Assembly: GCA_963775975.1 (NCBI GenBank)
Contig: CAVZKX010000003.1
Location: 806,001 to 870,000, forward strand
Length of the DNA stretch: 64,000 nt
Reading direction: 5' to 3'
From: JANXQG01 sp963775975
GTDB lineage: Bacteria; Planctomycetota; Planctomycetia; Pirellulales; Thermoguttaceae
Shown: positions 40,415 to 49,267 of the stretch, piece by piece
Layout: each line of letters starts with the position of its first letter
Numbering within the stretch: position 1 is the stretch's first letter
The notes under the pieces: model-generated
Databases searched by the model: none
Told to the model about the DNA's origin: nothing
The model's input: the letters and a program-made list of their open reading frames with translations, nothing else
Position numbers and translations under genes: made by a program

Positions 40415-41485
40415 GTGGAACTCAAAGAACTAACGCAGAACAGTGGCGAATGGCTTCGCGGCAACGGCCCCGAGGCCGACATTGTGATCAGCAGCCGCGT
40501 CCGACTGGCGCGGAACCTGGCCGAGTTTCCCTTCATCAGCCGGGCAACCCCGCAAGACCGCGTGCAAATCGAGCGCGTGCTCCACGATAGCGTAATCGGC
40601 TCAAAGATTTCGGAGGACCTGCTTTACATCGCGGTCGACGAGTTGGAAGGCGTCGACCGTCAACTGCTCGTCGAGCGGCATCTTATCAGCCGCGAGCTGG
40701 CCGAAGGGCAAGGCCGCCGCGCCGCGGCTTTCGATAAGAATGAACGCTTCAGCCTCATGATCAACGAGGAGGACCATCTGCGGATCCAGGTCATGCAGAG
40801 CGGCTTCAACCTGAGCAGCGTCTGGGAGCAAATCAACGGCATCGACGACGCCATCGAGCAGAAAGTCACCTACGCTTTCCATCAACGGCTGGGCTATCTG
40901 ACGGCTTGCCCCACGAACGTCGGCACGGGCATGAGGGTCAGCGTGATGCTGCACCTGCCGGCGCTAGTGATCACGCGGCAGATCGAAAAGGTCTTCCGCA
41001 GCCTGCAAAAGATCAGCCTCGCCGTCCGCGGCCTTTTCGGCGAAGGCTCGCAGGCGATGGGCGATTTTTATCAGATCAGCAACCAGATCACGCTCGGCCG
41101 CAAGGAGGCCGATCTTGTCCAGCAAGTCACCGACATCGTGCCCGTGATTATCGACTACGAGCGGCAGGCCCGGCAATTCTTGCTCAAGGAGAGCCAGGAA
41201 GATCTGCACGACCGCGTAAGCCGGGCCTACGGCATCCTCCGCACGGCGCAGCGGATCAGCAGCGAAGAAACGATGCACCTGCTTTCCAGCGTGCGCATGG
41301 GCGTGAACCTGGGCCTCATCCCCGATCTGCAGATTGCCGACATCAACGAGCTTTTCATCCACACCCAGCCCGCTCACTTGCAAAAGCGCACCGGCGGCGA
41401 GCTAGGCAGCGCCGACCGCAACGTCGAGCGTGCCCGGTACTTGCGGCAGTATCTGAATAAGGAAAACGGGGCGAGTAAGAATTGA
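40415..41485 (+). CDS. mcsB: Protein arginine kinase McsB
   Basis: A 356-aa member of the ATP:guanido phosphotransferase fold that phosphorylates arginines on proteins, marking them for ClpCP. ATP-binding SSRVRLARNL (26-35), INEEDHLRIQ (116-125, catalytic acids), active-site Cys165 in TACPTNVGTGMR and a C-terminal arginine-rich regulatory part (DRVSRAYGIL, phospho-Arg docking) are all present. Start is GTG 40415. No ctsR or clpC is next to the pair; trpE and coaD flank it. Confidence 0.95.
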   Translation: MELKELTQNSGEWLRGNGPEADIVISSRVRLARNLAEFPFISRATPQDRVQIERVLHDSVIGSKISEDLLYIAVDELEGVDRQLLVERHLISRELAEGQGRRAAAFDKNERFSLMINEEDHLRIQVMQSGFNLSSVWEQINGIDDAIEQKVTYAFHQRLGYLTACPTNVGTGMRVSVMLHLPALVITRQIEKVFRSLQKISLAVRGLFGEGSQAMGDFYQISNQITLGRKEADLVQQVTDIVPVIIDYERQARQFLLKESQEDLHDRVSRAYGILRTAQRISSEETMHLLSSVRMGVNLGLIPDLQIADINELFIHTQPAHLQKRTGGELGSADRNVERARYLRQYLNKENGASKN

Positions 41486-41511
41486 ATTCGCTTGCGAACG
41501 TGGCTTTTGAG

Positions 41512-42021
41512 TTAAGGCCCTGCCATTTTCGCTCGCACCGCACGGAGGACTCCACCTGGCAGGAACCGCGCGAGTTCCTCCTCAGTCGCGACGGCCGCAA
41601 TCTGCTTGATTAGCGAGCTGGAAACGTGGGCCAGTTCGCCATCGGCGATCATGAAGAGAGTCTCGATGTCGGGGGCCAGGCGGCGATTGGCCATCATCAT
41701 CGTTAATTCGCCTGCAATGTCGGTGATCGGTCGAACGCCGCGGACCATTACCCTCGCGCCGACCTCGCGTGCGAAATCGACAGCCAGCCCCCGAAACGTG
41801 CGAATTTCGATGTTCGCAAGGTGCGACGTCACCGCGCCGACCTGCTCCAAGCGCTCTTCGGCGGTGAACATCACCTGTTTTTCGATGTTGACGCCGATTG
41901 CAATAATCAGCCGGTCGAAGAGCTGGCTCGCGCGTTCGACCACGTTCATGTGGCCCAACGTGATTGGGTCGAAGGAACCCGGATAGACGGCGATGCGCGG
42001 GGAGAGCGGCTGATGATTCAT
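41512..42021 (-). CDS. coaD: Phosphopantetheine adenylyltransferase
   Basis: A 169-aa CoA-synthesis enzyme: 4'-phosphopantetheine plus ATP gives dephospho-CoA. It carries the nucleotidyltransferase motif GSFDPITLGHMNVVERA near the N-terminus, RGLAVDFAREVGARVMVRG in the middle and the C-terminal HVSSSLIKQIA. Length fits the family (about 160). ATG 42021 was preferred to an upstream start at 42042. It converges on mcsB with a 26-bp gap. Confidence 0.95.
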   Translation of the reverse strand: MNHQPLSPRIAVYPGSFDPITLGHMNVVERASQLFDRLIIAIGVNIEKQVMFTAEERLEQVGAVTSHLANIEIRTFRGLAVDFAREVGARVMVRGVRPITDIAGELTMMMANRRLAPDIETLFMIADGELAHVSSSLIKQIAAVATEEELARFLPGGVLRAVRAKMAGP

Positions 42022-42210
42022 GGTCGATTCGGAATCAAGCAAATGGCGACTAGCGGAAACTCGATTGTAGCCGCAAAGTCATTTGGAGGCCAGTCTGGCG
42101 GTTTCGCCGCCCATGCTCTACAATCATCGGCATGGCGCGTTGCCATGCCCGGATCGGCCTGGGAACTGGCTGGCCGACAAACCCTAAAGAAAGGTGTAGA
42201 AGAAGTACCG

Positions 42211-42321
42211 ATGGCGAACAAAGATCAAAAGAAGAAATCAGCGAACAACAAGCCCAAACTTACGGTGAAGGAAAAGAAAGAACGCAAGGATCGCAAGCTT
42301 GCCGCTAAGGCGAGCAGATAG
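42211..42321 (+). CDS. Short lysine-rich protein of unknown function
   Basis: A 36-aa, strongly basic peptide (MANKDQKKKSANNKPKLTVK, then Lys/Arg/Glu-rich). ATG 42211 has AAGGTG 10-15 bp upstream. No further upstream start fits this composition. Disordered; nucleic-acid binding is a guess. It lies between convergent and divergent neighbours and may be a real small gene or a spurious one. Confidence 0.45.
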   Translation: MANKDQKKKSANNKPKLTVKEKKERKDRKLAAKASR

Positions 42322-42371
42322 CAGGAGCGGCAAAAGGACTCCTGCCCGCGAAGCTAGCCGGAAACGGAGCC

Positions 42372-43526
42372 TTACTCCAGGGCTTCCACCAGCCGCTCGA
42401 TGTCCGATTTGTCGTTGTAACCGTGCGCGCTCAGCCGCAGCCGCCCGGCGCGGCAGCTTACGATTACGCCGCGCTCATAAAGCTGCTTCCGCAAGGCGTC
42501 CGGATCGCGGCCGGGCAAGCGAAACGAGACGATGCCGCTCGAATGGCCCGGTTCGCGGACGCTTTCGATGACAGCGCCTGCGGACGAAAGCCGCTGGCAG
42601 GCCACGTCGGTGATCTCCAGCACGCGATCGCTGATCGCCTTTTGGCCGTGGTGGAGCAGCAATTCCAGGCTGGCGTTCAGCCCGATGAAGCCGGCCATGT
42701 TCATCGTGCCGCCTTCGTAGCGTTCGGCCGTGTTCTTGTAGTTCAGTTCGATGCGGGTGAAATCGCGATCGTGGGCGACGCTGTTCCAGCCGACACCGAT
42801 CGGCCGGAGCCGATCGAGGTGCTCGCGGCGGAGATAGAAGATCCCTGCCCCCTCGGGACCAAGCAGCCACTTGTGCCCATCCGCGGCCAGGAAGTCGACC
42901 GGTGTGCGGCGAATGTCCAGCGGAAAAACGCCCAGCCCCTGGATTGCGTCCAAAAACAGCAAAGCCCCGCGTTTATGCACCGCTTCGACTAGCCGATCGA
43001 CATCGATCCGCCAGCCGCTGGCGTAGCCGACCCAACTCACGCTGACGATCCGCGTACGGGAGTCGCAGGCGTCCAGCAAAGCCTCCAATGTGAGCCGACC
43101 GCCTTCGGTCTTCACGCGGCGGATTTCCACTCCGCGGGAGATCAGGTTCAGCCAGGGATACTGGTTCGATGGAAACTCGTTGTCCGGCAGGACGGCATTA
43201 TCCCCCTCCTTCCAGGGAAATCCTTCCGCCACCAGGCCGATGCCGGCGGTCGTATTGGGCACGAGCGCGACCTCTTCGGGCTGGGCGTTGATCAGTTCGG
43301 CCGCCCGTTGCCGGCACTCCTTGAGCTGCCGCGTCCAGCCGGGATAGTAGGCATCGCCATTGGCAGCAGCGTCTTCGTTCCACTTCGCGACCGCCCGATG
43401 GGCAGGGCCGCTGAGCGGGGCCACGGCCGCATGGTCGAAGTAGGCCCACTGCCGGGCGACCGGCATTTGCTCGCGAAAATCGGCCAAATCGGCCTTTTCG
43501 GCGGGCTCGGCTTCGGCTGGGATCAT
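42372..43526 (-). CDS. Class V aminotransferase / cysteine desulfurase-like protein
   Basis: A 384-aa PLP enzyme. The cofactor Lys is in DFLAADGHKWLLGPEGAG; other landmarks are YFDHAAVAPLSGPA near the N-terminus, the LVPNTTAGI phosphate-binding segment and VDRLVEAVHKRGALLFLDAIQG for the pyridine-ring Asp. Closest to cysteine desulfurase or isopenicillin-N-epimerase-type enzymes; no SufE/IscU gene is adjacent, so the substrate is unknown. ATG 43526 follows GGAG at 8 bp. Confidence 0.88.
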   Translation of the reverse strand: MIPAEAEPAEKADLADFREQMPVARQWAYFDHAAVAPLSGPAHRAVAKWNEDAAANGDAYYPGWTRQLKECRQRAAELINAQPEEVALVPNTTAGIGLVAEGFPWKEGDNAVLPDNEFPSNQYPWLNLISRGVEIRRVKTEGGRLTLEALLDACDSRTRIVSVSWVGYASGWRIDVDRLVEAVHKRGALLFLDAIQGLGVFPLDIRRTPVDFLAADGHKWLLGPEGAGIFYLRREHLDRLRPIGVGWNSVAHDRDFTRIELNYKNTAERYEGGTMNMAGFIGLNASLELLLHHGQKAISDRVLEITDVACQRLSSAGAVIESVREPGHSSGIVSFRLPGRDPDALRKQLYERGVIVSCRAGRLRLSAHGYNDKSDIERLVEALE

Positions 43527-43770
43527 CAACTCGCTCCAATCTTAATCAACATAGTGGTGAACGTGAATTGCTCTGATTATACTAGAAAGCCAAGGGAGCG
43601 GGTCTACCGCCGTCCGTGGTGCATTCCACGGCAAGTCCCTAGGAACTATAGCCACAGGCACCGGCCGCCGGTCAGGTCGTTCGGCCCCTTTTGCGGCCGG
43701 CGGTGCGGTCGAGGGACCGTGCCACAAAATGGAATCGATTCAAGCGTTCGCATTACCAAAAGTCGCTTTC

Positions 43771-43959
43771 ATGCCCAAAGCATTTTGCATCGCCGGTGCC
43801 GTTGTCGCCATTCTCTTGTTGGTGATTTTTGCGGCCGATCTCATTCCCGGAGTCGGCTTTCCCTTCGGCGGGCAAAGCATGACGATCGACATCGGCATGA
43901 TCGTCTGCTCGATAATGCTGGGCTACATCAGTTGGTCCACATATCGCACGCTCAAATGA
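43771..43959 (+). CDS. Small membrane protein of unknown function
   Basis: A 62-aa protein with two membrane helices (FCIAGAVVAILLLVIFAADL and MTIDIGMIVCSIMLGYISW) joined by PGVGFPFGG. ATG 43771 is chosen over 43729 because it starts directly with the first helix. It resembles small planctomycete membrane proteins I recall, none with known function. The upstream gap 43527-43770 holds a GC-rich inverted segment. Confidence 0.6.
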   Translation: MPKAFCIAGAVVAILLLVIFAADLIPGVGFPFGGQSMTIDIGMIVCSIMLGYISWSTYRTLK

Positions 43960-44030
43960 TTGTGCTTTGCCGACTGAGTGGTAAAATATGATGGATCGAG
44001 TTCGCCGCGCGGTTTCCGGCAATTTAAGTC

Positions 44031-45558
44031 ATGTCGCAAGTATTGAACAGTTCCAAGTCGAATATGCGATTTCCTGACGAAAAGCAACGCAAGCGCTTGC
44101 AAAAGCTCTTTGAGGCGGCTTCCAAGCAGGACTCGCTGGAAAAGTACGACTACGCCGCCGACCTCTATGCGCAGTGCGTCCACGGCGATCCGGGCAATTA
44201 TGAGTACTTGCGCAGCTTCATGTCGCTGCTGCACAAGAAGTATGTCAGCGCCAAGAAACTTGGTCCCATGGCGGGTTTCAAAGCCCGCGCCGAGAAGGCT
44301 GCGCTGAAAAAGGCGATCGCCCAGTGCAATTGGGACGAGGCGTTGCAGCAAGGCATCGACGCCTTGGCCGCCAATCCGTGGGACGCGCCGACGCTGACGC
44401 AAATGGCGACGGCGTGCGGCGCCATCTTCAAAGAGGAAGGGCTTGCCGACAAGGGGAATTTCGGGACCTACGGCGACTGCGAACTCTACTACTTGAAGTG
44501 TGCACACGATACTTTCCCCCGCGGCAAGCCCGATATCGACGTTCTGCATCCAACTGGCCGAGGCTCTGAAAAATCGCGGGCGCTACCTCGAAGCAATCAG
44601 CTTTTGGCACATGGTGGAGGTGGTCCGCCCGGATGACGATCTTCCCAAACGGGAAATCGCCACGCTGACCGTTTTGCTGCACCAGTCGCGGGACACGAAG
44701 TTCGACGACGGCACTAAGAAAACGATGTCCAGCAATACCAGCGGCAAAACCGAGGAAGTCAGCCATGAAGATCGGCTCGCGCAGCGAATCAAGCGGAACC
44801 CGAACGACATCGCCGCTTATGACGAGTTGTCCGGCCTCTATATGAACGCCGACAACTTTGCCAAGGCCCTGGAGGTGCTCAACCAGAAGCTGGCGGTCAC
44901 CAACAACGACGTGCAGGTGGAGGAAGCGATCGAGGACGTCCACCTCAAGGCGCTCCGCTCGAGATACATCGCCGCCGACGGAAAGGCAAAGAAATCGGGC
45001 AAGGAGGCCGATGCCAAGGCGGTTCAGGCGATCCGGGCGGAGCTCGTCGAAAAGGAACTGCAAACCTATCGCAACCGCTGTGCCCGATACCCGAACAACC
45101 TCGCCTTCCGCTTCGAGCTGGGCCGCCGCTACCAGCTCAACGGCAACATCCCGGATGCAATCAGGGAGCTTCAGATCGCCAAGGCCGATCCGCGGAAGCG
45201 GGGCGTCTGCATGTTGTATCTGGGCGATTGCTTCTACGCCATCAAGCAATATGCCCTGGCGATGAGCCACTACGAAGCAGCGATCCAGGATATCTCCGAC
45301 CGCGACCAGGACAACAAGAAGAAGGCGTATTTCAAGGCGGGCAAGCTCGCGTTGGGCCTTAAAGACCTCGTCAGGGCCGACAAATACCTGACGACCTTGG
45401 CCAGCATGGACTACACTTACCCGCGGATTTCCGAAATGCTGGAACATCTCAAGCGGATGAAAGACGAGGCGGACGGCAAGAAGCCGCCGGAGGACAAGAA
45501 ACGGGAGGAGGCAAAGAAGAAATCGGACGATGGGGATAATGGAGACGAGGAAGAGTAG
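44031..45558 (+). CDS. TPR-repeat protein (frameshifted)
   Basis: About 508 aa after repair. N-terminal TPR-like helices (LQKLFEAASKQDSLEKYDYA, LKKAIAQCNWDEALQQGIDA), a middle part and C-terminal TPR units (FRFELGRRYQLNGNIPDAI, CFYAIKQYALAMSHYEAAI) with a charged Lys/Glu tail. The frame breaks near 44541: KPDIDV should continue CIQLAEALKNRG; one extra T in GTTC accounts for it. TPRs bind partner proteins; partner and role unknown. No signal peptide, so cytoplasmic. Confidence 0.75.
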
Positions 45559-45579
45559 TGTTTCGCTAGGGAGGCAATT

Positions 45580-45936
45580 ATGTCGACCGCAGATAGCCCC
45601 GCTGAATTCTGTAGCGCAGACATCCTGCAAAGAGTCGAGGTCCTTGAGCGGCAAATCCAGCGACGATCGGTGATCGTGCCGATTCAGGATTTGGCGCCGG
45701 CAAACGTCCAGGTTATTAAGCCAATCCTTGCGGTCGTCCAAGAGGACGATGAGGCGTTTGTCGTCTCGTTTGTCGACGCGAACTTGAACGCCAGCGGCGA
45801 AACGCAGCTTGAGGCAATCGAAATGTTGAAGGACGTGATTGCGTCGAGCTTCCAGATTCTCGTTGGCAAGGAAGCGATTCTGGGCGACGAGCCAAAAAGG
45901 CAATTAGCGGTTTTGCGGCATTTTGTGCGGATGTAA
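45580..45936 (+). CDS. HicB-like antitoxin candidate
   Basis: A 118-aa protein. The segment PILAVVQEDDEAFVVSFVDA followed by NASGETQLEAIEMLKDVIAS resembles the HicB partial RNase-H fold (short strand, acidic turn, SGET...EAIxxLKxxI). It ends three bases before the next small gene, an arrangement like antitoxin-toxin pairs. No DNA-binding tail is obvious. Confidence 0.55.
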   Translation: MSTADSPAEFCSADILQRVEVLERQIQRRSVIVPIQDLAPANVQVIKPILAVVQEDDEAFVVSFVDANLNASGETQLEAIEMLKDVIASSFQILVGKEAILGDEPKRQLAVLRHFVRM

Positions 45937-45939
45937 TAG

Positions 45940-46206
45940 ATGCCCGGAACGCCGTTAACAAAACAGGTCGCGGAGAAGGCCCTTGAGAAGTTGGAGGCTC
46001 GCGATGAGACGCCCAAAGGCGCAGCGCATCCGATTTACGCGATCTACTACGAGGGAATGCTGATTGCCACGACCGGCCTTCGGCACTCTTCAAATCAAGA
46101 CATTCCAGTTCCACATATCAAGAGAGATTTGCGCGTTACCACACAGTTCGTACTCGGGCTGGCGCGCTGTCCGAAATCGAAGCGGCAATGGTTGCAGGAA
46201 TTGTGA
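45940..46206 (+). CDS. HicA-like toxin candidate
   Basis: An 88-aa basic protein directly after the HicB-like gene (3-bp gap). IYYEGMLIATTGLRHSSNQD with the following IPVPHIKRDLRV is reminiscent of the HicA dsRNA-binding fold, including a His on the central strand. Family assignment is by pattern and context only. It could equally be an uncharacterised paired small protein. Confidence 0.5.
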   Translation: MPGTPLTKQVAEKALEKLEARDETPKGAAHPIYAIYYEGMLIATTGLRHSSNQDIPVPHIKRDLRVTTQFVLGLARCPKSKRQWLQEL

Positions 46207-46356
46207 CGTATCGCGCCCGACGAGCACGAAAATGGCGGTGACCACCCCTCTGGACAAGTTCCACCAGATCCGCCACAATAATCGATTCGCCGCTTGAGGG
46301 CAGGCCCCTCTTGCGAATGACCCAGCGACTCGAATTACTCTCGAAATACGGTAATC

Positions 46357-46638
46357 ATGCCCCATTCCGCAAATGCCAAGAAGCGCCATCGTCAAAGCCT
46401 TGAGCGGCGCGAAAAAAATCGTTCCATCAAGCGCGAGTTGAAGACCCGAGTTCGCACCGTTGTCGAGTCGGTCGAGGCCGGCAAGGCGGAGGATGCCGAA
46501 AAGGCTTTCCGTGTCGCCGTCCAAAAGCTCGACCGCGCCGCCGCCCACAACACCATCCATCGCAACAAGGCCGCGCGGACCAAGTCGCGATTGGCTAAGC
46601 GCCTCAAGAAGGTCAAGCCGGCCGCGGCTGCAAAGTAG
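46357..46638 (+). CDS. rpsT: 30S ribosomal protein S20
   Basis: A 93-aa very basic, helical protein: MPHSANAKKRHRQSLERREK at the start and HRNKAARTKSRLAKRLKKV near the end, standard S20 features. It binds the 5' domain of 16S rRNA during 30S assembly. Single gene; a rho-dependent or unrecognised terminator follows as pyrK converges. Confidence 0.95.
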   Translation: MPHSANAKKRHRQSLERREKNRSIKRELKTRVRTVVESVEAGKAEDAEKAFRVAVQKLDRAAAHNTIHRNKAARTKSRLAKRLKKVKPAAAAK

Positions 46639-46673
46639 CAGACCCACCAGCTTCGGTTTGATGCTCGTGCGTC

Positions 46674-47540
46674 TCAAAACTCGACGTTCGCCGCATTGAA
46701 GACCGGGCCTTCGACGCATATCCGCCGATAGTCCCATTCCTGCCCGTCGCGGATTTTTGTCACGCAACTGAAGCAGATGCCGATTCCGCAGGCCATCGGG
46801 CTTTCCAGCGAGACCTGGCAGCTGAGGCCCAGGCGCTCGGCCATCTTCACGGTAGCGTGCAGCATCTTTTCCGGTCCGCAGGCGACGATGCGGCAGGGCA
46901 GGTCCGACGCCTCAACGAGCGGCGGGATCAGTTCGACCACGGTGCCGCGATGGCCGGCCGAGCCGTCGTCGGTGCTGATGCACACATTCACACCCGCGCG
47001 GTGGAAGTCCTCAACGCCCGCGATGTAGGCTGCCGTGCGGAGGCCATAGCAGAGCGTGACCTTTTTGGCTCGCGAAACCGCAAGCGGAGGTTGTCCGTAT
47101 TCAGCGTGGCCCAGGTAGTGGCGCGCCAATGCCATGAACGGAGTCTGTCCGATGCCGCCGGCGACCATGATTAAGTGGCTCGTTTCCGTCGGCGGGAAGC
47201 CGTTGCCGAGCGGTCCCCAAATCTCCAGGCGGTCGCCCGGTTTCATTGTGGCAAACCGCCGCGTCATGCGGCCGATCGCCAGATAGACGATATCGATGCC
47301 GGCGGGCCTGCCCGCGCCGTCGCAGTAAGTATCGTAGAGAGCCAGTGGTCGCCCCAAGAGCGGATCGTTCGTGCCCGGCAGGCGGAACATCATGAACTGG
47401 CCCGGCAAAATCGCGGCGGCGACTTCAGGGCAGGGCAGCCGCAGGCGATAGGTGTCGCGAGCCAGCGGGACATGCTCCTTGATGGCGACGATCTCTTGTC
47501 GCATGAAGGGCGGGTCGGCAGTGAGCGAATGGGATGGCAT
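46674..47540 (-). CDS. pyrK: Dihydroorotate dehydrogenase electron transfer subunit
   Basis: A 288-aa FAD/2Fe-2S oxidoreductase related to PyrK: ferredoxin-reductase-like FAD domain (GQFMMFRLPGTNDPLLGRPL), NAD-binding core (LIMVAGGIGQTPFMALARHY) and a C-terminal Cys cluster (MACGIGICFSCVTKI, RRICVEGP). It passes electrons from PyrD to NAD. No pyrD lies nearby, so related PyrK-like reductases are possible. Start ATG 47540; ATG 47504 (MRQEIVAIKE) is the conservative alternative. Confidence 0.85.
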   Translation of the reverse strand: MPSHSLTADPPFMRQEIVAIKEHVPLARDTYRLRLPCPEVAAAILPGQFMMFRLPGTNDPLLGRPLALYDTYCDGAGRPAGIDIVYLAIGRMTRRFATMKPGDRLEIWGPLGNGFPPTETSHLIMVAGGIGQTPFMALARHYLGHAEYGQPPLAVSRAKKVTLCYGLRTAAYIAGVEDFHRAGVNVCISTDDGSAGHRGTVVELIPPLVEASDLPCRIVACGPEKMLHATVKMAERLGLSCQVSLESPMACGIGICFSCVTKIRDGQEWDYRRICVEGPVFNAANVEF

Positions 47541-47552
47541 TGCGGAGTGATA

Positions 47553-47665
47553 AGTGGGAAGTGGTTAGTGGTTAGTGGGAAGTTGCTTTTGACAAGTGAA
47601 GAGTGGCTGCTCATGCGCGTCCGTCCTGCGCACTATCCACTACTCACTTCCCACTTGCCACTACC
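47553..47665. repeat. AGTGGGAAGTGG reiterated, inverted repeat
   Basis: GTGGGAAGTGGTTAGTGG TTAGTGGGAAG at 47553-47582 is mirrored by ACTATCCACTACTCACTTCC and CACTTGCCACTACC at 47632-47664. It fills the gap between pyrK and rluB and even runs into the rluB 3' end. Confidence 0.7.
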
Positions 47666-48681
47666 TTCTTAAGCTCGTTGACTTCTTCGGCGGCCAGCAG
47701 CCGCGCCGTGCCCGGCGGCAGCTTGCCGAGTTTGATCGGGCCGACCTGCACGCGGACCAGCCGCAAAACCTTGTGGCCCACTCGCGCAAGCAGCCGGCGG
47801 ACCTCGCGGTTCATGCCCTCGCTCAAGGTGATCTCGAGCCACGCGCTGTCCTTCTGCTGCGACTCGATGCGGATTTCATCGACCCGCGCGAAGCCCTCGG
47901 CCAGATGCACTCCGCGGCGGAGCTTGTCCAGCACTTCCGTCGTCGGCCGACCGGCGACCTGGGCCAGGTATACCTTCGCCACGCCATCGCGCGGATGTGT
48001 CAGCCGATTGGCCAACTCGCCGTCGTTGGTGACGAGGATCAATCCCTCGCTGTACATATCAAGCCGGCCGATGGCGAACAGCCGCGCACCGCGGTCGGGC
48101 ACAAGATCGACGACCCTCGGCCGTCCGGCCTGGTCGCGATTGGTCGTGACCACGCCCCTGGGTTTGTTCACGGCATAGTAGACGCGCCGGCCCACAGAAA
48201 GCGTCTCTCCATCGACACGAATTTCCTGAGCGTCGGGCTGAACGCGCGTGCCGAGTTCGGTCACAACCTTGCGATCGACCTCGACGCGGCCGGCAGTGAC
48301 CAGCTCCTCGCATTGCCGACGGCTGCCCAGCCCAGCGGCGGCGAGGATCTTTTGCAAGCGCTCGCCGGAGGGATGCTCGCCGACGGGCTGCGCGACCGGC
48401 CGTGGACGACGTCGTTTCGCGCCGGGGCGGGGCTTGCGCCGCCGTACGTCAGGCTTTCCAGCCTGACTGCCAATCCTGTTGGGCTTTCCAGCCTTACGGG
48501 CAATTCGGTCAGGCTGGAATGCCTGACGTACACGCGGTTTGGCCGCGGCCGGCGCCGTCGCATCGCCGCTGTCCATGCCGATCACGCGGCCGGCCTGCTG
48601 CCGGCCGTCGGGCCGGTCAGGCCGTTTCGCGGAGTGCGGCGCTTTCTTGGCGGAGAATGGTTTTCGTTTGGGGCCGGGCAT
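47644..48681 (-). CDS. rluB: Ribosomal large subunit pseudouridine synthase (RluB-type)
   Basis: A 345-aa protein: basic N-terminal extension, S4 RNA-binding domain (RLQKILAAAGLGSRRQCEEL), and the RsuA/RluB catalytic domain with GRLDMYSEGLILVTNDGEL, whose Asp is the catalytic residue, and NREVRRLLARVGHKVLRLVR near the end. It isomerises a uridine in 23S rRNA. The N-terminal extension contains a translated copy of the GTACGTCAGGC repeat (48444-48531, reading VRQAFQPD...RKAGKPDVRR). ATG 48681 is preferred because the upstream residues from 48762 are unlike the family. Confidence 0.92.
   Translation of the reverse strand: MPGPKRKPFSAKKAPHSAKRPDRPDGRQQAGRVIGMDSGDATAPAAAKPRVRQAFQPDRIARKAGKPNRIGSQAGKPDVRRRKPRPGAKRRRPRPVAQPVGEHPSGERLQKILAAAGLGSRRQCEELVTAGRVEVDRKVVTELGTRVQPDAQEIRVDGETLSVGRRVYYAVNKPRGVVTTNRDQAGRPRVVDLVPDRGARLFAIGRLDMYSEGLILVTNDGELANRLTHPRDGVAKVYLAQVAGRPTTEVLDKLRRGVHLAEGFARVDEIRIESQQKDSAWLEITLSEGMNREVRRLLARVGHKVLRLVRVQVGPIKLGKLPPGTARLLAAEEVNELKKVVASGK
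48444..48531. repeat. GTACGTCAGGC inverted repeat, copy 2, inside rluB
   Basis: GTACGTCAGGCTTTCCAGCC at 48444 and its complement ending GGCATTCCAGCCTGAC read from 48531 flank a middle unit (GGGCTTTCCAGCCTTACGGG). It shares arms with the element at 1294-1365. It stays in frame with rluB, adding about 29 residues to the disordered N-terminal extension. Confidence 0.85.
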
Positions 48682-48838
48682 AGTTAAATAAGGGCTAGAG
48701 TTTGAAGCCTCCATCATAATCGGCCGGCTGGTAATCGGACAGGGCAGGGGCGCGGGGAGCACGAAGCAGGGACTTTAAGCGATGAGGTTACGGTCTGGGG
48801 ACCAAAGCGTTGCCTGGTTCTTTCACCCGTGACGTGAC

Positions 48839-49243
48839 TCACTGAGTACGATCGCGCCGGAGATAGTTTCTCCAAGGCGTCCAGTAATGTTCCTCCCAAC
48901 CGTGACTCACGCCCGCGAAGTCTTCCTCGGCCACATTGACCTGCGTCAGCTCGATCCGGCCGCCATCGCCTTGCGGCGAAAAAGTCAAGATCAGGACGGA
49001 ATCGATCGCCGCGGGCGGAAAGTTCAGCGAACGCCAGGTCTGCACGATGAGCCGCTTGGGTTCGACGTGCAGGATCGTTCCCCAAATGGCCCCTTCAAAA
49101 GCGCGAAAGGTCGCGCCGGGCTCGGCGGCGATCGTGACCGGCAGCCCGGTAAACGCGGCGTGTTCGCGGGGGTCCAGGTACATATCGAAAAGCAGTTCCG
49201 GCGGAGCGGGCAAGGAGGCGGCGGTGATGAGATTCTTGGTCAT
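48839..49243 (-). CDS. SRPBCC/AHSA1-family protein
   Basis: A 134-aa protein of the Bet v1-like SRPBCC fold: AASLPAPPELLFDMYLDPRE, the mid-strand VEPKRLIVQTWRSLNF and the C-terminal helix HGWEEHYWTPWRNYL that ends AHSA1 domains. Such proteins bind hydrophobic ligands or act as Hsp90-activator-like domains; ligand unknown. Start ATG 49243. Confidence 0.82.
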   Translation of the reverse strand: MTKNLITAASLPAPPELLFDMYLDPREHAAFTGLPVTIAAEPGATFRAFEGAIWGTILHVEPKRLIVQTWRSLNFPPAAIDSVLILTFSPQGDGGRIELTQVNVAEEDFAGVSHGWEEHYWTPWRNYLRRDRTQ

Positions 49244-49267
49244 GTAAGTGGGCTTTCGTTAAGCGGG

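Noticed and set aside
44428..45903. Long minus-strand ORF opposite the TPR gene
   Set aside because: Antisense shadow caused by high GC; it has a Val/Leu/Arg-rich composition and no motif, while the plus strand has clear TPR units.
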